A DNA stretch of 64,000 nt from Limonium bicolor (GCA_023374045.1 CM041782.1:253541810-253605809); one strand, 5' to 3'. Positions 35,217 to 45,613 are shown, counted from the stretch's first letter. The notes: generated from the letters alone by a model not told the origin. Program-made: numbers and translations.

Positions 35217-36766
35217 AGTATACCAATGTTAAGTAAGGAAACAAACTTAAAGAAAGTAAACAATGTGTAAGTATAAGAACTTCAAAGACTTAGTAAGTAG
35301 GAGTTAGGAAAGTAATAGAACACGAGTTAAGTTAATTGTAGATAATTAATCACTCAATTATATGTATATCATAGGAGTTGATTTGTGAACACCGGAGGAA
35401 CGTTGGGATACAAGTTCAACGGTGAACGGTATGAATTCCCCATGCCCCGTATGCTACCTTGGTTACTCTGATTTGTGTGTTGTGTGCTAATTGATCACCA
35501 TATAAGATAAATGCACGAATCGGAGTTATTATGCTTACTTGTGAATATGTAGTGTTGTATGTTGTGAATATTCTCTTTAGATCATAGTTTGTATAATTCA
35601 TGAAATGTATGGATGAATATGAGTGTGTGTATGTATGATGTATTGTATGGTGACAGAATATGTTTGTGATTGGACTTCTAACTGATTCCTAACGAGCTAA
35701 CCAATCTAACTTAAATTGGTAATTAAATTGGAATGAGTAGAAGTCCGATATAGTTTCGGCCACGCGTAAGGATGAGGAGACACAAGAGGTTGGATCCGAT
35801 TCATGACTCTTAAACTGGTCCGCGGCCCAAACCCCTTAAATGGGTAGCATCCCGGATTGGTGAGTCAAGTAAATCCCGGTGGTGGGACGGTGTAGTCCCC
35901 GGGCCGGAGGTCATACCGACTTAACATGAGTAAAAGTAAGTAAGAATGAGTAAGTAAGGTGAATGCAAGTAAGTAAGTGTAAGTAAGAGTAAGTAATCTG
36001 AAATGAGTAAAAGAGTAAATAGCATTCCGATTAACCCGGATGCGTAATTTGGCTAACCCTTGCGAAGGTAAGAACGGTGTATGCTATTGTAATGTTGCCT
36101 TGGATCGTGTATTGTGCATGTATGTATGTGGTATGCAAAGCATGTATGTATGAAATTAATGAACAGCATGTTTAGTGGACGTCAAATAGTCTGCGTGCCC
36201 TTGTTAGCACTCTGTATATGCGGAGTTTATGCGCAGCTTTTGCTGAGCCACTTGGGGCACCATTTTTAATATGAATGCAGGTGCATGAGAGGGATGAAGA
36301 TGTTGAAGACATAGTCTTATTTCTTTTGTCTTCTTTTTGGATTGTAAACATTGAATTGTGAATGGTGTACTGAGTAGTACACGGCTGTAGTTTTTGATTA
36401 GCCAGTGTACCATGGGGTACACCTTTTTGGATATAGAAAGGATGGTGAATTGGTATAGATGAGTAGCCGGTAGAAACTCATTATTTTGGTAGATGGAGAA
36501 AGGGAATGTAATTGAATATACTTTAAATACTCGGTGATCTGGTAATGTAAGAATGTTATCTTTTGTATTCGGTATGCAACATAGTAGCTCGGTATACTTA
36601 GGCATCAGACTGTCACTGTAAGTAGTAATAGCCTTGCTAGCCGTATGGGCGGTTAGCGGCGTTGTATCACCCGCGGTAGTAAGTAGTATTTCCGGTACGA
36701 GTAGCTTTGATTATTGGGATGATTGGACGGTAAGCACAGGATTAGCGGTAGAGGTGTTACAAAAAG

Positions 36767-36794
36767 TGGTATCAGAGCGTAGTTACGCTCTGAT
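36767..36794 (+). promoter_or_regulatory. Element F tRNA-iMet primer binding site and inverted repeat
   Basis: TGGTATCAGAGC (36767-36778) lies 5 nt after the LTR. It overlaps a perfect 11-bp inverted repeat ATCAGAGCGTA / TACGCTCTGAT with a 2-nt loop (36771-36794). Element A has the same arrangement with different stem bases. Confidence 0.92.
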
Positions 36795-37639
36795 GTCCAT
36801 AAGTACCGAGCATAGGGATTACCGAGTTAGGATTTCAACCGTCTTAAGACGGATACTTAGAAACCTAATTAGGAACTACCGTTGTTAATAAAGGATACCC
36901 TTGACGTTTTTAGGAACGATACCTTGCTTAAATTCCAAGACCATTGAGTCATATCTTGCGGAGCCTAATGTAACTGTTAAATATTCAGATGTCAGGAAGA
37001 GGTCCAGGTCGCCGAGGGACCAATGACGGACCGGGCACGCAGACGATAGCTGAGATCGTCGCTGCCATGGTAGCACAGATGCTACCACAAGTAATCAATG
37101 CTATGCAACAAAATCAGCAGACACAAGCGGGACCCATCCCTCCCCCTCCACCCAGAGAAGTTAACTGGGTAAAAGCTATCGCAGATCTCCGTCCTCCTTG
37201 CTTTAGAGGCGAAAGCGATCCTGCTAAACTTGAGGCCTACATCTCCGAGATGGAGATGGCGTTTGAAACCCTCGAAGCTCCTGCTGGAGTTCGAGTTAGA
37301 GTAGCGGCTTACTACCTAAAGGATGCAGCCATGGATTGGTGGTAGCTTGTCAAACATGAGTATGTCGACGGCCCCACCTTCGATTGGGAGTCCTTTGCCT
37401 ATCTCCTCCGATCCAAATACTATCCAGAGCATGTGAAAACCAAGAAAAGGCTAGAGCTGGATGCCTTGAGAATGACAGAGAAGATGTCTGTCGATGAGTA
37501 CTACCGCACCTTCACCTCCATCCTCCGTCTTCTACCCGACCTTGGGTACACCGGCCAGGTGTTGGTCGATCGCTTCTACGGCGGTCTGAGCCATCGCCTT
37601 CGCTATGGTATGGGCTACACTCTATTTACCTCCCTTCAG

Positions 37640-37753
37640 GTAAACATCGGTTAACCCTTAGTACCATTTCAATTCCTTAAATTCCTTGAATTCCTTAAAT
37701 CTCCTCTTTATCTCCTCTTAAATGAGAATCCCGGCTAATACCTGAAACTTCAG
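37640..37753 (+). other. Gag intron 1 (114 nt)
   Basis: CAG|GTAAAC ... CTAATACCTGAAACTTCAG|GAG. An in-frame TAA follows the donor. Splicing joins ...TSLQ to ECYHAASR, the continuous gag core found in relatives. A plausible branch point CTAAT lies 20 nt before the acceptor. Confidence 0.75.
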
Positions 37754-38033
37754 GAGTGTTATCACGCGGCCTCTCGCGTTGAGATCACTTGCCAACTACG
37801 AGATGAAGAAACCGCGCTGAAGCACAAAGCCAACAACAAGAACACCAATGGCGAGGAGCAGAACCAGGGTAAAAGCTGGAAAAAGAAGAAGGGGAATTTC
37901 TTTCAGCAATCCCAAAAAAAATTCCCAAGTGAGAGCAGTGCCCATGCTGAGCAGGGCAAACCAGTTGAGCTGCTTCAACTTGGTTCTTCTGCACCGGTGG
38001 CCGCAAAGCCACTGAGATCACACCCACCTAAGG

Positions 38034-38118
38034 GTAAACTTCTATTCCTAAATCGCAATCGTATAACTATCATATCTAGTATATCCACGCACACATGTGC
38101 TAACCCTCTAAACCTCAG
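38034..38118 (+). other. Gag intron 2 (85 nt)
   Basis: AAGG|GTAAAC ... CTAACCCTCTAAACCTCAG|GTTCTG. The length is not a multiple of three; removal shifts the frame exactly into that of the zinc-knuckle exon (KG|SGSGFTKAFSDGRTYVCRKC). Confidence 0.75.
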
Positions 38119-38463
38119 GTTCTGGCTCCGGTTTCACCAAAGCCTTCTCCGATGGCCGCACATATGTGTGCAGGAAGTGCAACCAAGACCATCCCGGCAA
38201 GGACTGCTATGGGAGAGAAATCAAGTGCTACAATTGCCAGAAACCGGGTCATACAACCAATAGATGCCCAGAGAATGCTAAGCCAAATGGGAACTTCCAA
38301 AGCTACAAGCAGAAGGAAGGCAAGGAGGTTGCATCGGGCGATGCACCGACCCAGCAGGCACCACAGGGACAGGGATCCCGGGGACCTCAGAGGGGTGCAC
38401 CTCAGAGGCAGCCTGTCCTTCATGTTATTGACCGTGACGGGTCCGGTTCTAAGTCCAGCCCAG

Positions 38464-39496
38464 GTAATTATCTAAACCTTGAATCCTTGAGAAGCATGAC
38501 TAAGTATTGGAGTAACTGTTTGAGTAAATGCATGAGTAAATGAATAAGAAGTATGTATTGAGCATGAAAATAAGTAATTGAAACTAGCACTCACCATAGA
38601 TGAAATTTATAACCATAGGAAGCTTTAGTATCTGCTATCCGATACCAGTAAACCTGAATCAAGAAGAGACCGACATCACCACATACCACTACTCCAGCGA
38701 GCAGTGTCAGGTCATCCGACCAGGTATGATTTTATTAAGGGGATACCTGACACCCGAAGCGCAGATTTCTATCATCCGACGATCCAACGAGCTAGGAACG
38801 GGTCAAGGAGGATTTTATACCCGAATTCCCCGGTGGAGCGAAGATGAAGCTGAAGATGATGTGCTTGGGAAAGGACTGGAATCCTTATACCAAGACATAC
38901 CAGGAGACACGAACACAAGATTGAGCAATGCCACCGACAATACCTCCAGAGTTTCAAACACTCGTCATACAAGCAGTGGAACTTGCACAACAATGCGAAC
39001 ATGATCCGATCCCCGCACTTGAAGCAGACCTCTGTATCGTCAACTTCTACGGGAAAGAAGGACGACTTGGGTTACACCAAGACAAGGACGAGACAGCGGA
39101 ATCTCTTGAACAAGGGGTGCCCGTAGTGTCTTGGTCCATTGGTGATGACGCCGTATTCCTATATAGCGAGCAGAAGCGTGTGGACCTCGTACAGAAACTG
39201 GTATTGAGATCAGGAGATGTCCTAATCATGGGAGGAAACTCTAGGATGCTGTATCACGGGATCAACAAGATCAAGCTGAATACGGCACCGCCGGCAATAA
39301 TCAATGCCACACACATGAAACCAGGACGCCTGAACCTTACCTTTAGGAAGTATTAAATTCATAGTATCATGTAATCTATTAGTAATGTGTATTAGAGACG
39401 CGACATGTATGATGGTTGGTTTATCAATAAAGAGTAGTGTTGATTTAATTCCACTTGTGTCCACCATCAATACTTATCCAATTGTGAATCCAATAG
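38464..39496 (+). other. Candidate alternative intron between gag and pol, containing AlkB
   Basis: Donor CCCAG|GTAATT at 38463/38464, phase 1. Acceptor CCAATAG|GTTGTGG at 39496/39497 restores the pol frame (G+GT TGT GGA CTC GGT). A second, nearer acceptor ACCATAG|GAAGC at 38618/38619 restores the AlkB frame (G+GA AGC TTT). The pol acceptor is conserved in C (17189/17190), where the sequence upstream is non-coding. Supported by frame logic only; the near acceptor has a weak pyrimidine tract. Confidence 0.5.
38619..39356 (+). pseudogene. AlkB-type 2-oxoglutarate/Fe(II) dioxygenase domain, ALKBH1-like, captured by a retrotransposon
   Basis: About 245 codons ending at TAA 39354. AlkB enzymes oxidatively demethylate bases in RNA or DNA. 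Visible motifs: RPGMILLRGYL (from 38717) and GTGQGGFYTR of the N-terminal part, then IPPEFQTLV, VNFYGKEGRLGLHQDKDE with iron ligands His (39075) and Asp (39081), PVVSWSIGDDAVFLY, SGDVLIMGGNSRMLYHGI with the third ligand His (39255), and PGRLNLTFRKY with the two Arg (39327, 39345) that bind 2-oxoglutarate and substrate. It resembles the plant ALKBH1-type (2OG-FeII_Oxy_2) group more than the m6A-type ALKBH9/10. A frameshift at about 38922-38930 separates the N-terminal part (frame of 38600) from the catalytic core (frame of 38928), so this copy is broken. It lies between gag and pol in the same sense and would be the C-terminus of spliced Gag. Confidence 0.9.
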
Positions 39497-42400
39497 GTTG
39501 TGGACTCGGTACCGAAGGTAACCTGAGTATCCTCACCGAAGCACAAGCCGGCAGAAGCGGCACCATCTTAACGGGAACATTTCCAGTAAATGGCATTGAT
39601 GCCAATGTGTTATTCGACTCCGGCGCCTCTCACACTTTCGTATCACCATCTTTTGTGAAGAGGTTGAAGCTAGATGCGGAGGAGCTACCGAATTTTGTGG
39701 TTACTCTCCCATCGAAGGAGCGAGTAAAGTGCACCAAATATTATCAATCAGCCACCATCGAAATCAAAAACGAAACGTTTCCATTTCCTTCATCGAATTC
39801 AATGGATTGGGATTCGACTTAATCATCAGAATAAATTGGTTGGAGTGGCACAAGGGTAGAATCCTCTGCGCCGAGCATCGATTGCTGCTCAAGAGTCCTT
39901 CTGGGGTTACCGTATCTTACCGCCAGAGACCGAAAGAGCCTTCGACCACACTCATATCTGCTATGGCTATGTACCGGGAGCTCAGAAAGGGCCATGAAGT
40001 ATATCTGTGTTATGTACAAGACCTGGAGAGAGATCCAGAGTTCAATGACGAAGTACCCATTGTATCGAATTTCCCGATGTATTCCCTGAGGAGCTACCCG
40101 GCATGCCACCTCAGAAGCAGTAGAGTTTGAGATTGATCTCTTGCCAGGTACCGGTCCCATTACTAGGGCACCGTACCGCATGGCACCTGCTGGAATGACA
40201 GAGCTGAAAGAGCAGTTACGAGACCTACTAGACAAAGGGTTTATACGCCCGAGCGTATCACCCTGGGGAGCACCGGTTCTCTTCGTGAAGAAGAAGGATG
40301 GTAGTCTCCAGCTTTGTATTGACTACCACGAGCTGAATGCGGTTGCAGTCAAGAATAAATACCCATTACCACACATCGACGACCTGTTCGACCAGCTGAA
40401 AGGAGCCTTAGTCTTATCCAAGATCGACCTCCGTTCTGGGTATCATCAGATTGCAATCAAAGAGCAAGACATCGAGAAAACGACATTCCGTACTAGATAT
40501 GGCCACTACGAATTCACGGTGATGCCATTCGGTTTGTCAAATGCACCAGCAAAATTCATGGACCTCATGAATCGACTATTCAGTGAGCAGTTGGACACTT
40601 CAGTTGTTATCTTCATCGATGACATACTTGTATACTCAAAATCAGCAGAGGAACATGAAATCCATTTAAGGAAAGTGCTTGAGACACTGCGCGAGAACCA
40701 GCTGTATGCGAAGTTCTCCAAATGCGAGTTCTGGCTAGATCAGGTGTCATTCCTCGGTCATGTCATCTCGAGCGCAGGTATCTCAGTTGACCCTTCTAAG
40801 ATAGAAGCTGTACGATCATGGCCTAGACCCAAGACTGTTACCGACATTAGGAGCTTTCTTGGTCTAGCCGGTTACTGCCGGAGATTCGTAAAGGACTTCT
40901 CGAAAGTCGCTAAGCCCATGACTACACTGATGAAGAAAGATGCACCGTTTGTATGGACAGACGAGTGCGAGTTATCATTTTAGAGCCTAAAGGACTCATT
41001 GACCTCAGCGCCCATCCTTACTCTTCCAGAGAGCACAGAGGGATTCGAGGTATACTGTGTTGCATCAGGCAAAGCAATGGGATGCGTACTCATGCAGCAT
41101 GGCAAGGTTGTAGCTTATGCCTCCCGCCAGCTGAAAAAGCATGAGGAGAATTACCAGACACACAATTTAGAGTTAGGAGCCATTGTCTTCGCCTTGAAGA
41201 TATGGAGACACTATCTCTACGGGGTAAGCATTACCATCTACTCCGACCACAAGAGCTTACAGTATGTATTCACACAGAAAGAATTGAACTTAAGACAGAG
41301 AAGGTGGATGGAGTTTCTCTCAGACTACGACATCAACCTACAGTATAAGGAAGGGAAGGCAAACGTGGTAGCCGACGCCCTGAGCTGTCGAGCACACTCG
41401 CTCCATTCGCTACTCGCTTCTTCTAGCTTGGTTGACGAGGTGCGAGACGCTCAGTTGAGCGACCCTTACCTAACCGAAATCAGACAAAAGATCGAGAATG
41501 GTACATTTGAGAAGAAGAAGTATGACTTCAAGCTACATGAAGATGGTTTGATTCGGTTGAATGGCAGGCTATGCGTCCCCCGAAGCAATGCTGAGCTAAG
41601 GGATCGCATCCTGCGAGAGTCACACACTTCCACATTGTTAGTCCATCCGGAAGCCTCCAAGATGTACAAAGACATGAAGAGGTACTTCTGGTGGTCTGGA
41701 ATGAAGTCAGACGTGACAGAATTTGTATTGAGATGCTTAACATGCCAAAAAGTAAAATTTGAACATCGTAGACCGGGCGGAATGGTACAATCGATGCCAG
41801 TTCCGGAGTGGAAATTTCATGATATCTCCATGGATTTTGTTGTTGGACTCCCACATGCCAGGGGAGGACTCAACATGATCTGGGTTGTAGTCGACCGCCT
41901 TACCAAGGTTGCCAGATTCATACCGATGAACGACACCTGGAAGGTAGTGAAGCTCGCAGAGCTATTCGACAAGGAGATTATCAGACATCACGGAGTCCCT
42001 AAAACCATAGTATCTGACCACGACACCAGATTTCTTTCGAGATACTGGAGAGCCACACAGGAAGCGCTGGGTACAGAATTGAAGTTGAGTACCGCCTTCC
42101 ATCCTCAAACCGACGGTCAGACAGAAAGGACCATCCAGACACTGAAGGACATGCTGAGGGCATGTGCCTTAGATTTTAAGGGGAGTCGGTTAGATAAGCT
42201 TCATCTTATCGAATTTTCATACAATAATAGCTACCATGCTTCGATTAAGATGTCGCCTTTCCAAGCCCTATACGGTAGACCTTACCGTACACCTTTGTGT
42301 TGGGATGTCAAGCGAAGCGGTCATCATAGGACCGGAGTATCTTGAGCAAGTGCAAGCTGAAGTTCAACAGATTCGAGCTAATATGAAGGCAACCCAAGAT

Positions 42401-42850
42401 AGACAGAAATCCTATGCAGATGTGCGACGACACGACCTTGAGTTCGCCGTAGGCGACCAAGTGTTCTTGCGCGTCTCACCTATGAAGGGTGTCTTCCAAT
42501 TTGGCCAGAAGGGCAAACTGAGCCCAAAGTTTGTAGGGCCGTATGGTATCACCGAAAGAGTTGGAGCTGTAGCCTACAGGTTAGCACTACCTGAGGACTT
42601 GGGACGTGTCCATGATGTATTTCATGTGTCACAACTCAAGAAGTATATTGCTGATCCTTCTCATGTCTTAGAGCCCGAGAGATTATCCATTGAGCCGACC
42701 ATGAGATATGTTGAAACCCCAGTGAGAATCCTTGATAGGAAGACCAGAGACACTCGCCATAAGTCTATACGAATGGTGAAGGTCCTATGGTCTAACCATG
42801 ATGTCGAAGAAGCGACATGGGAGTTGGAAGATGCCATGAAGGCTAAGTAA
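39497..42850 (+). pseudogene. pol: Element F pol: protease, RT, RNase H, integrase, chromodomain-like tail
   Basis: Same gene as C's pol. Protease [10 protein letters not shown] near 39615 is intact. Frameshifts lie near 39785, 40065 and 40110, before RT. RT ([19 protein letters not shown] in [13 protein letters not shown]) is continuous to TAG at 40981, where C has CAG. RNase H follows in the same frame, but its first catalytic Asp is Val (YCVASG; GTT at 41059 where C has GAT). The integrase HHCC finger (CLTCQKVK) and D-D-E residues (ISMDF, VSDHDTRF, DGQTERT) are intact. A 2-nt loss near 42305 shifts the frame into the tail, which ends with VKVLWSNHDVEEATWELED, the chromodomain-like block. 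A start at ATG 39385 is possible on paper, but that stretch is not conserved in C. Confidence 0.9.
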
Positions 42851-42893
42851 CCACAGTTATTCATAGACTAGATAGTCTAGTATTTAGTAATAC

Positions 42894-42927
42894 GGGTACG
42901 GGGCGTACCCCTTTTAAGGGGGGTAGA
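42894..42927 (+). promoter_or_regulatory. Element F second polypurine-tract module
   Basis: Stem GGGTACG / CGTACCC with loop GGG (42894-42910), then CTTTTAAGGGGGGTAGA (tract 42916-42927), 43 nt after the pol stop. Confidence 0.7.
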
Positions 42928-43281
42928 GCCTTTTGCTTTTGCATTGCTTCGGGTGAGCATTGCATAGTGCGTAGGTACTGTAGTAGGTTTTGATAGCACA
43001 TATAGTGCGGTGTGTATGTAGTGTGTATGTGTAATGCATAGTGTATGGATGTGTATGTACGATGTGTGATGTTGTGTAATGTGTATTGTGAATTGCGATG
43101 TTGTATTGTTGAATGGTGTGAATTGAAAATGATGGATTGTGCATGTTAATTGGGTATGATGCTTGAAGTGTGTATGCTTGCAAGGTGAAAGGAAGTAAAC
43201 ACCTCATAGGTGGTAGTAAGATGCATTATGGCAATTGGTTGCCTAATGAGTAGAATTACTTAAACTATTAACCTTGAGCAC
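42928..43281 (+). other. Spacer between the two polypurine tracts of F
   Basis: About 350 bp rich in TGTA/GTGT words (for example 43005-43100), non-coding, no other signal seen. The equivalent spacers are about 250 bp in C, 350 bp in B and 1.24 kb in A. Confidence 0.5.
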
Positions 43282-43313
43282 CTTTGAGGGCAAAGTTTCT
43301 TAAGGGGGGTAGA
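43282..43313 (+). promoter_or_regulatory. Element F polypurine tract with adjacent hairpin
   Basis: CTTTG-AGGG-CAAAG (43282-43295) followed by TTAAGGGGGGTAGA; the LTR starts at 43315. Confidence 0.85.
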
Positions 43314-45212
43314 TTGAAATACCCCGTAATTAAAAATGGTGATTAATTAGGCTAATAAGTAATTTAGAAGCTTAATTAAGTCTAAATAATCAAGAGGGAA
43401 CAAATCCAGAAGGAAACGAATCCTTAAAATGGATTAAAAGCACTAACGAACCTTAAAGCGCGTTTTTCGAGGTAGCCAGGAAAACGTGTCTTTAAGCGGG
43501 TCAAATAAATTCGTAACAATTTTGGTCAACTAAATAATAATTAATAAATATTAGTGAAGCTTTAGAACCAATAAAATCAAGAAAGCGAGAAAATAGAAAA
43601 AACTGCCAAAAACGGGAAGTTGTGGGGTAGAAACATAAATAACCCAAACTAGTGTGTCCAATATTGTAAAAAGAATTTTTACAACCCATATGGGCTGTGT
43701 GTGTGTCCGATCCATGCCCCCACTCACACCCTTAATTCTCCCCTTATGTGCAAAAGGACAAAGAAACTAAAAAGCAATAAAGTAAACTATTACCTATCTC
43801 ACTCTCTCTCCTACCTGACACTCTCTTCTCTCACGTGTACACACCCATCTCCCTCCTCTCTGATTCCTTTCCTTCTCCAACCTACATCAATGGAGAATTA
43901 GCAAACCCCCACAAAATACTCCCTTCTCTCTTCTTGTTACTCCCTTAAACCTTCTCCAAAATTGTAAAAATTACACCATTGTCATCCTCGCATCAAGAGC
44001 AACACTTCTATCTTTCCAAAATACGAAAACAAGAACTTTCATCTCCATGGGTATGGAGCATTTGGAGCTTCAAGACTACCACTAGAACCACCTCCTTCTC
44101 CTTGTTCTTTTGAGGTAAAAATCTTCTTGAAACTCCATTGTTTTTCTAGCCTTAAGGGCAAAACGAAATTTGAAGCTAAACCCTTGTTTGCTTCTTTGAA
44201 TGCTAGCCGATTTTGGCATTGTTGGAGAGTGGGAAATATTGTCCTTGAACCATTCCAAGCATTACCTACACCCTTGCAAGGTAATGAGATTTCTAAACCC
44301 TAAAAGTTACATTAAGCCTTAAAGAATGGTTAGGGCTAGTTCTTGATATTGAAGTATGTATACGAATGGTTGTGGTGTAGAGATTGAATATTCATAGCTG
44401 TTGGGAGAAGAGGAAAGAGAGAAAGAAGGAAGAAGCAAGAAGGAAGAAAGAAAACTAAAAGAAGAAACAAGGTAAGGATGCTCACTTGTGTAGCCTTGTA
44501 TATATATGTATGTAACAGATTTTAGTAACCTATGGAATGTGTATCGAATCTAGTAATGGGTAGTAGTGTAGTGTGTAAGAGGAAACAAATGTTTTAAACC
44601 TTTAAAAGGCATGTAAAATTTATTGAAACTTAGTAGGGATTGGGATGTTAAGTGCAGGAATTTTGTAGTGTTTAATGTATAGTATTGTGATGGAGAGTTG
44701 GTGTGTTAATGAGGTTATTGAAAACAGGTGAGATGATGATAATGTGTGAATAAACAATGTGGTGAGAGTATAAAAATATAGGGGAGACTATGGCGAAATT
44801 TACATAGGATTAGAACACTTAATGAACTAGAAACTAGGTGAAAAATATAGGGTTGTAACAGATTTTGAGTATGATGGTTAGAGGGTAAGTTGGGAGAGAT
44901 AGTTAATGTATTGTAATACATTAGAAACTCTAGAAATGACATTAGAAGAGGGAGCTATAGATGGGGAGAGTTAGAACTAAAATCTGTAGCAAAAAACAAC
45001 TAGGAAGAACTAGTGTAAGTGTTGAAATGAAACTTGGAAAAATTATGTGTGTGAATTAGTATAAAGATGTGTAAAGAGTTAATGAATGAACTAAGGTGTA
45101 TTAGGAGGTTTATTTAGTGGTAAAACATGTGGGATTAAGTGTAGGAACAATGGGGAAGTAATGGGTAAAAGATAGAACTGAAAACAGAAATAAAAATGCA
45201 AATACTGGGCCG

Positions 45213-45546
45213 GACCGACCTTGGGACCGGACTTGCAAGGTCGGTCGAGCCCAGATTTACAAAGACGGGAACCTTCTAGAATGGACCGGACTTGCGACCG
45301 GACTTGCAAGTTCGGTCGGACCAGAAAATTTTCCCGTCTGAAACCTTCTGGAATGGACCGGACATGCGACCAGACATGCGACCGGACTTGCAAGTTCGAT
45401 CGGGCTAAAATTCTCCGTCATGTAACTTACTGGAATGGACCGACCTTGGGACCTGACTTGCAAGGTCGGTCGGCCCTGAAATTTTCCAGCGTAATTCCTT
45501 ACTGACTTCGACCGACCTTGGGACCGGACTTGTAAGGTCGGTCGGG
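45213..45546 (+). repeat. 72-bp palindrome array in F 3' LTR, five units
   Basis: Units at 45213, 45284, 45356, 45438 and 45510. The third unit contains an extra GACATGCGACCA-type duplication, so the array is already diverging from the 5' LTR copy. Confidence 0.9.
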
Positions 45547-45555
45547 TCTTATAAA

Positions 45556-45611
<56 letters not shown>
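45556..45611. repeat. TA/TG microsatellite in F 3' LTR
   Basis: TA run followed by about 20 TG repeats, directly after the palindrome array. Confidence 0.9.

Positions 45612-45613
<2 letters not shown>

Larger units (their letters stand above)
32918..36761 (+). repeat. Element F 5' LTR, 3.84 kb
   Basis: TGAAATACCCCG...GTGTTACA. It holds a five-unit palindrome array (34817-35137), a TA microsatellite (about 35169-35216), GTAA-type simple repeats (35930-36010) and a slightly degenerate GC hairpin near 36247-36258. Its first kilobase matches element A's LTR. Open frames in it are not genes. Confidence 0.93.
36989..38463 (+). pseudogene. gag: Element F gag (three exons, one nonsense codon)
   Basis: Starts MSGRGPGRRG at 36989. 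Exon 1 (36989-37639) encodes the capsid region: FRGESDPAKLEAYISEMEMA, AAYYLKDAAMDWW, FDWESFAYLLRSKYYPEHV and RLLPDLGYTGQVLVDRFYGG, the classic Retrotrans_gag core. TAG at 37343 (CAG type) interrupts it. Exon 2 (37754-38033) resumes as ECYHAASRVEITCQLRDEE and a Lys/Gln-rich stretch. Exon 3 (38119-38463) carries Cys motifs CRKCNQDHPGKDC and the CCHC knuckle CYNCQKPGHTTNRC. Intron 1 is a multiple of three but contains stops; intron 2 removal is needed to bring the zinc-finger exon into frame. The single gag-protease ORF of element D has no such introns. Confidence 0.87.

Noticed and set aside
36767..36778. tRNA-iMet match as a possible tRNA gene
   Set aside because: Only the 12-nt complement of the tRNA 3' end is present, at the LTR edge; it is a primer binding site. 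The same holds at 6752 and 52925.
39385..39496. ATG at 39385 as the natural start of F pol
   Set aside because: The stretch before 39497 is not conserved in C, which has a stop there, while conservation starts at a splice-acceptor-like AG|GTTRTGG.
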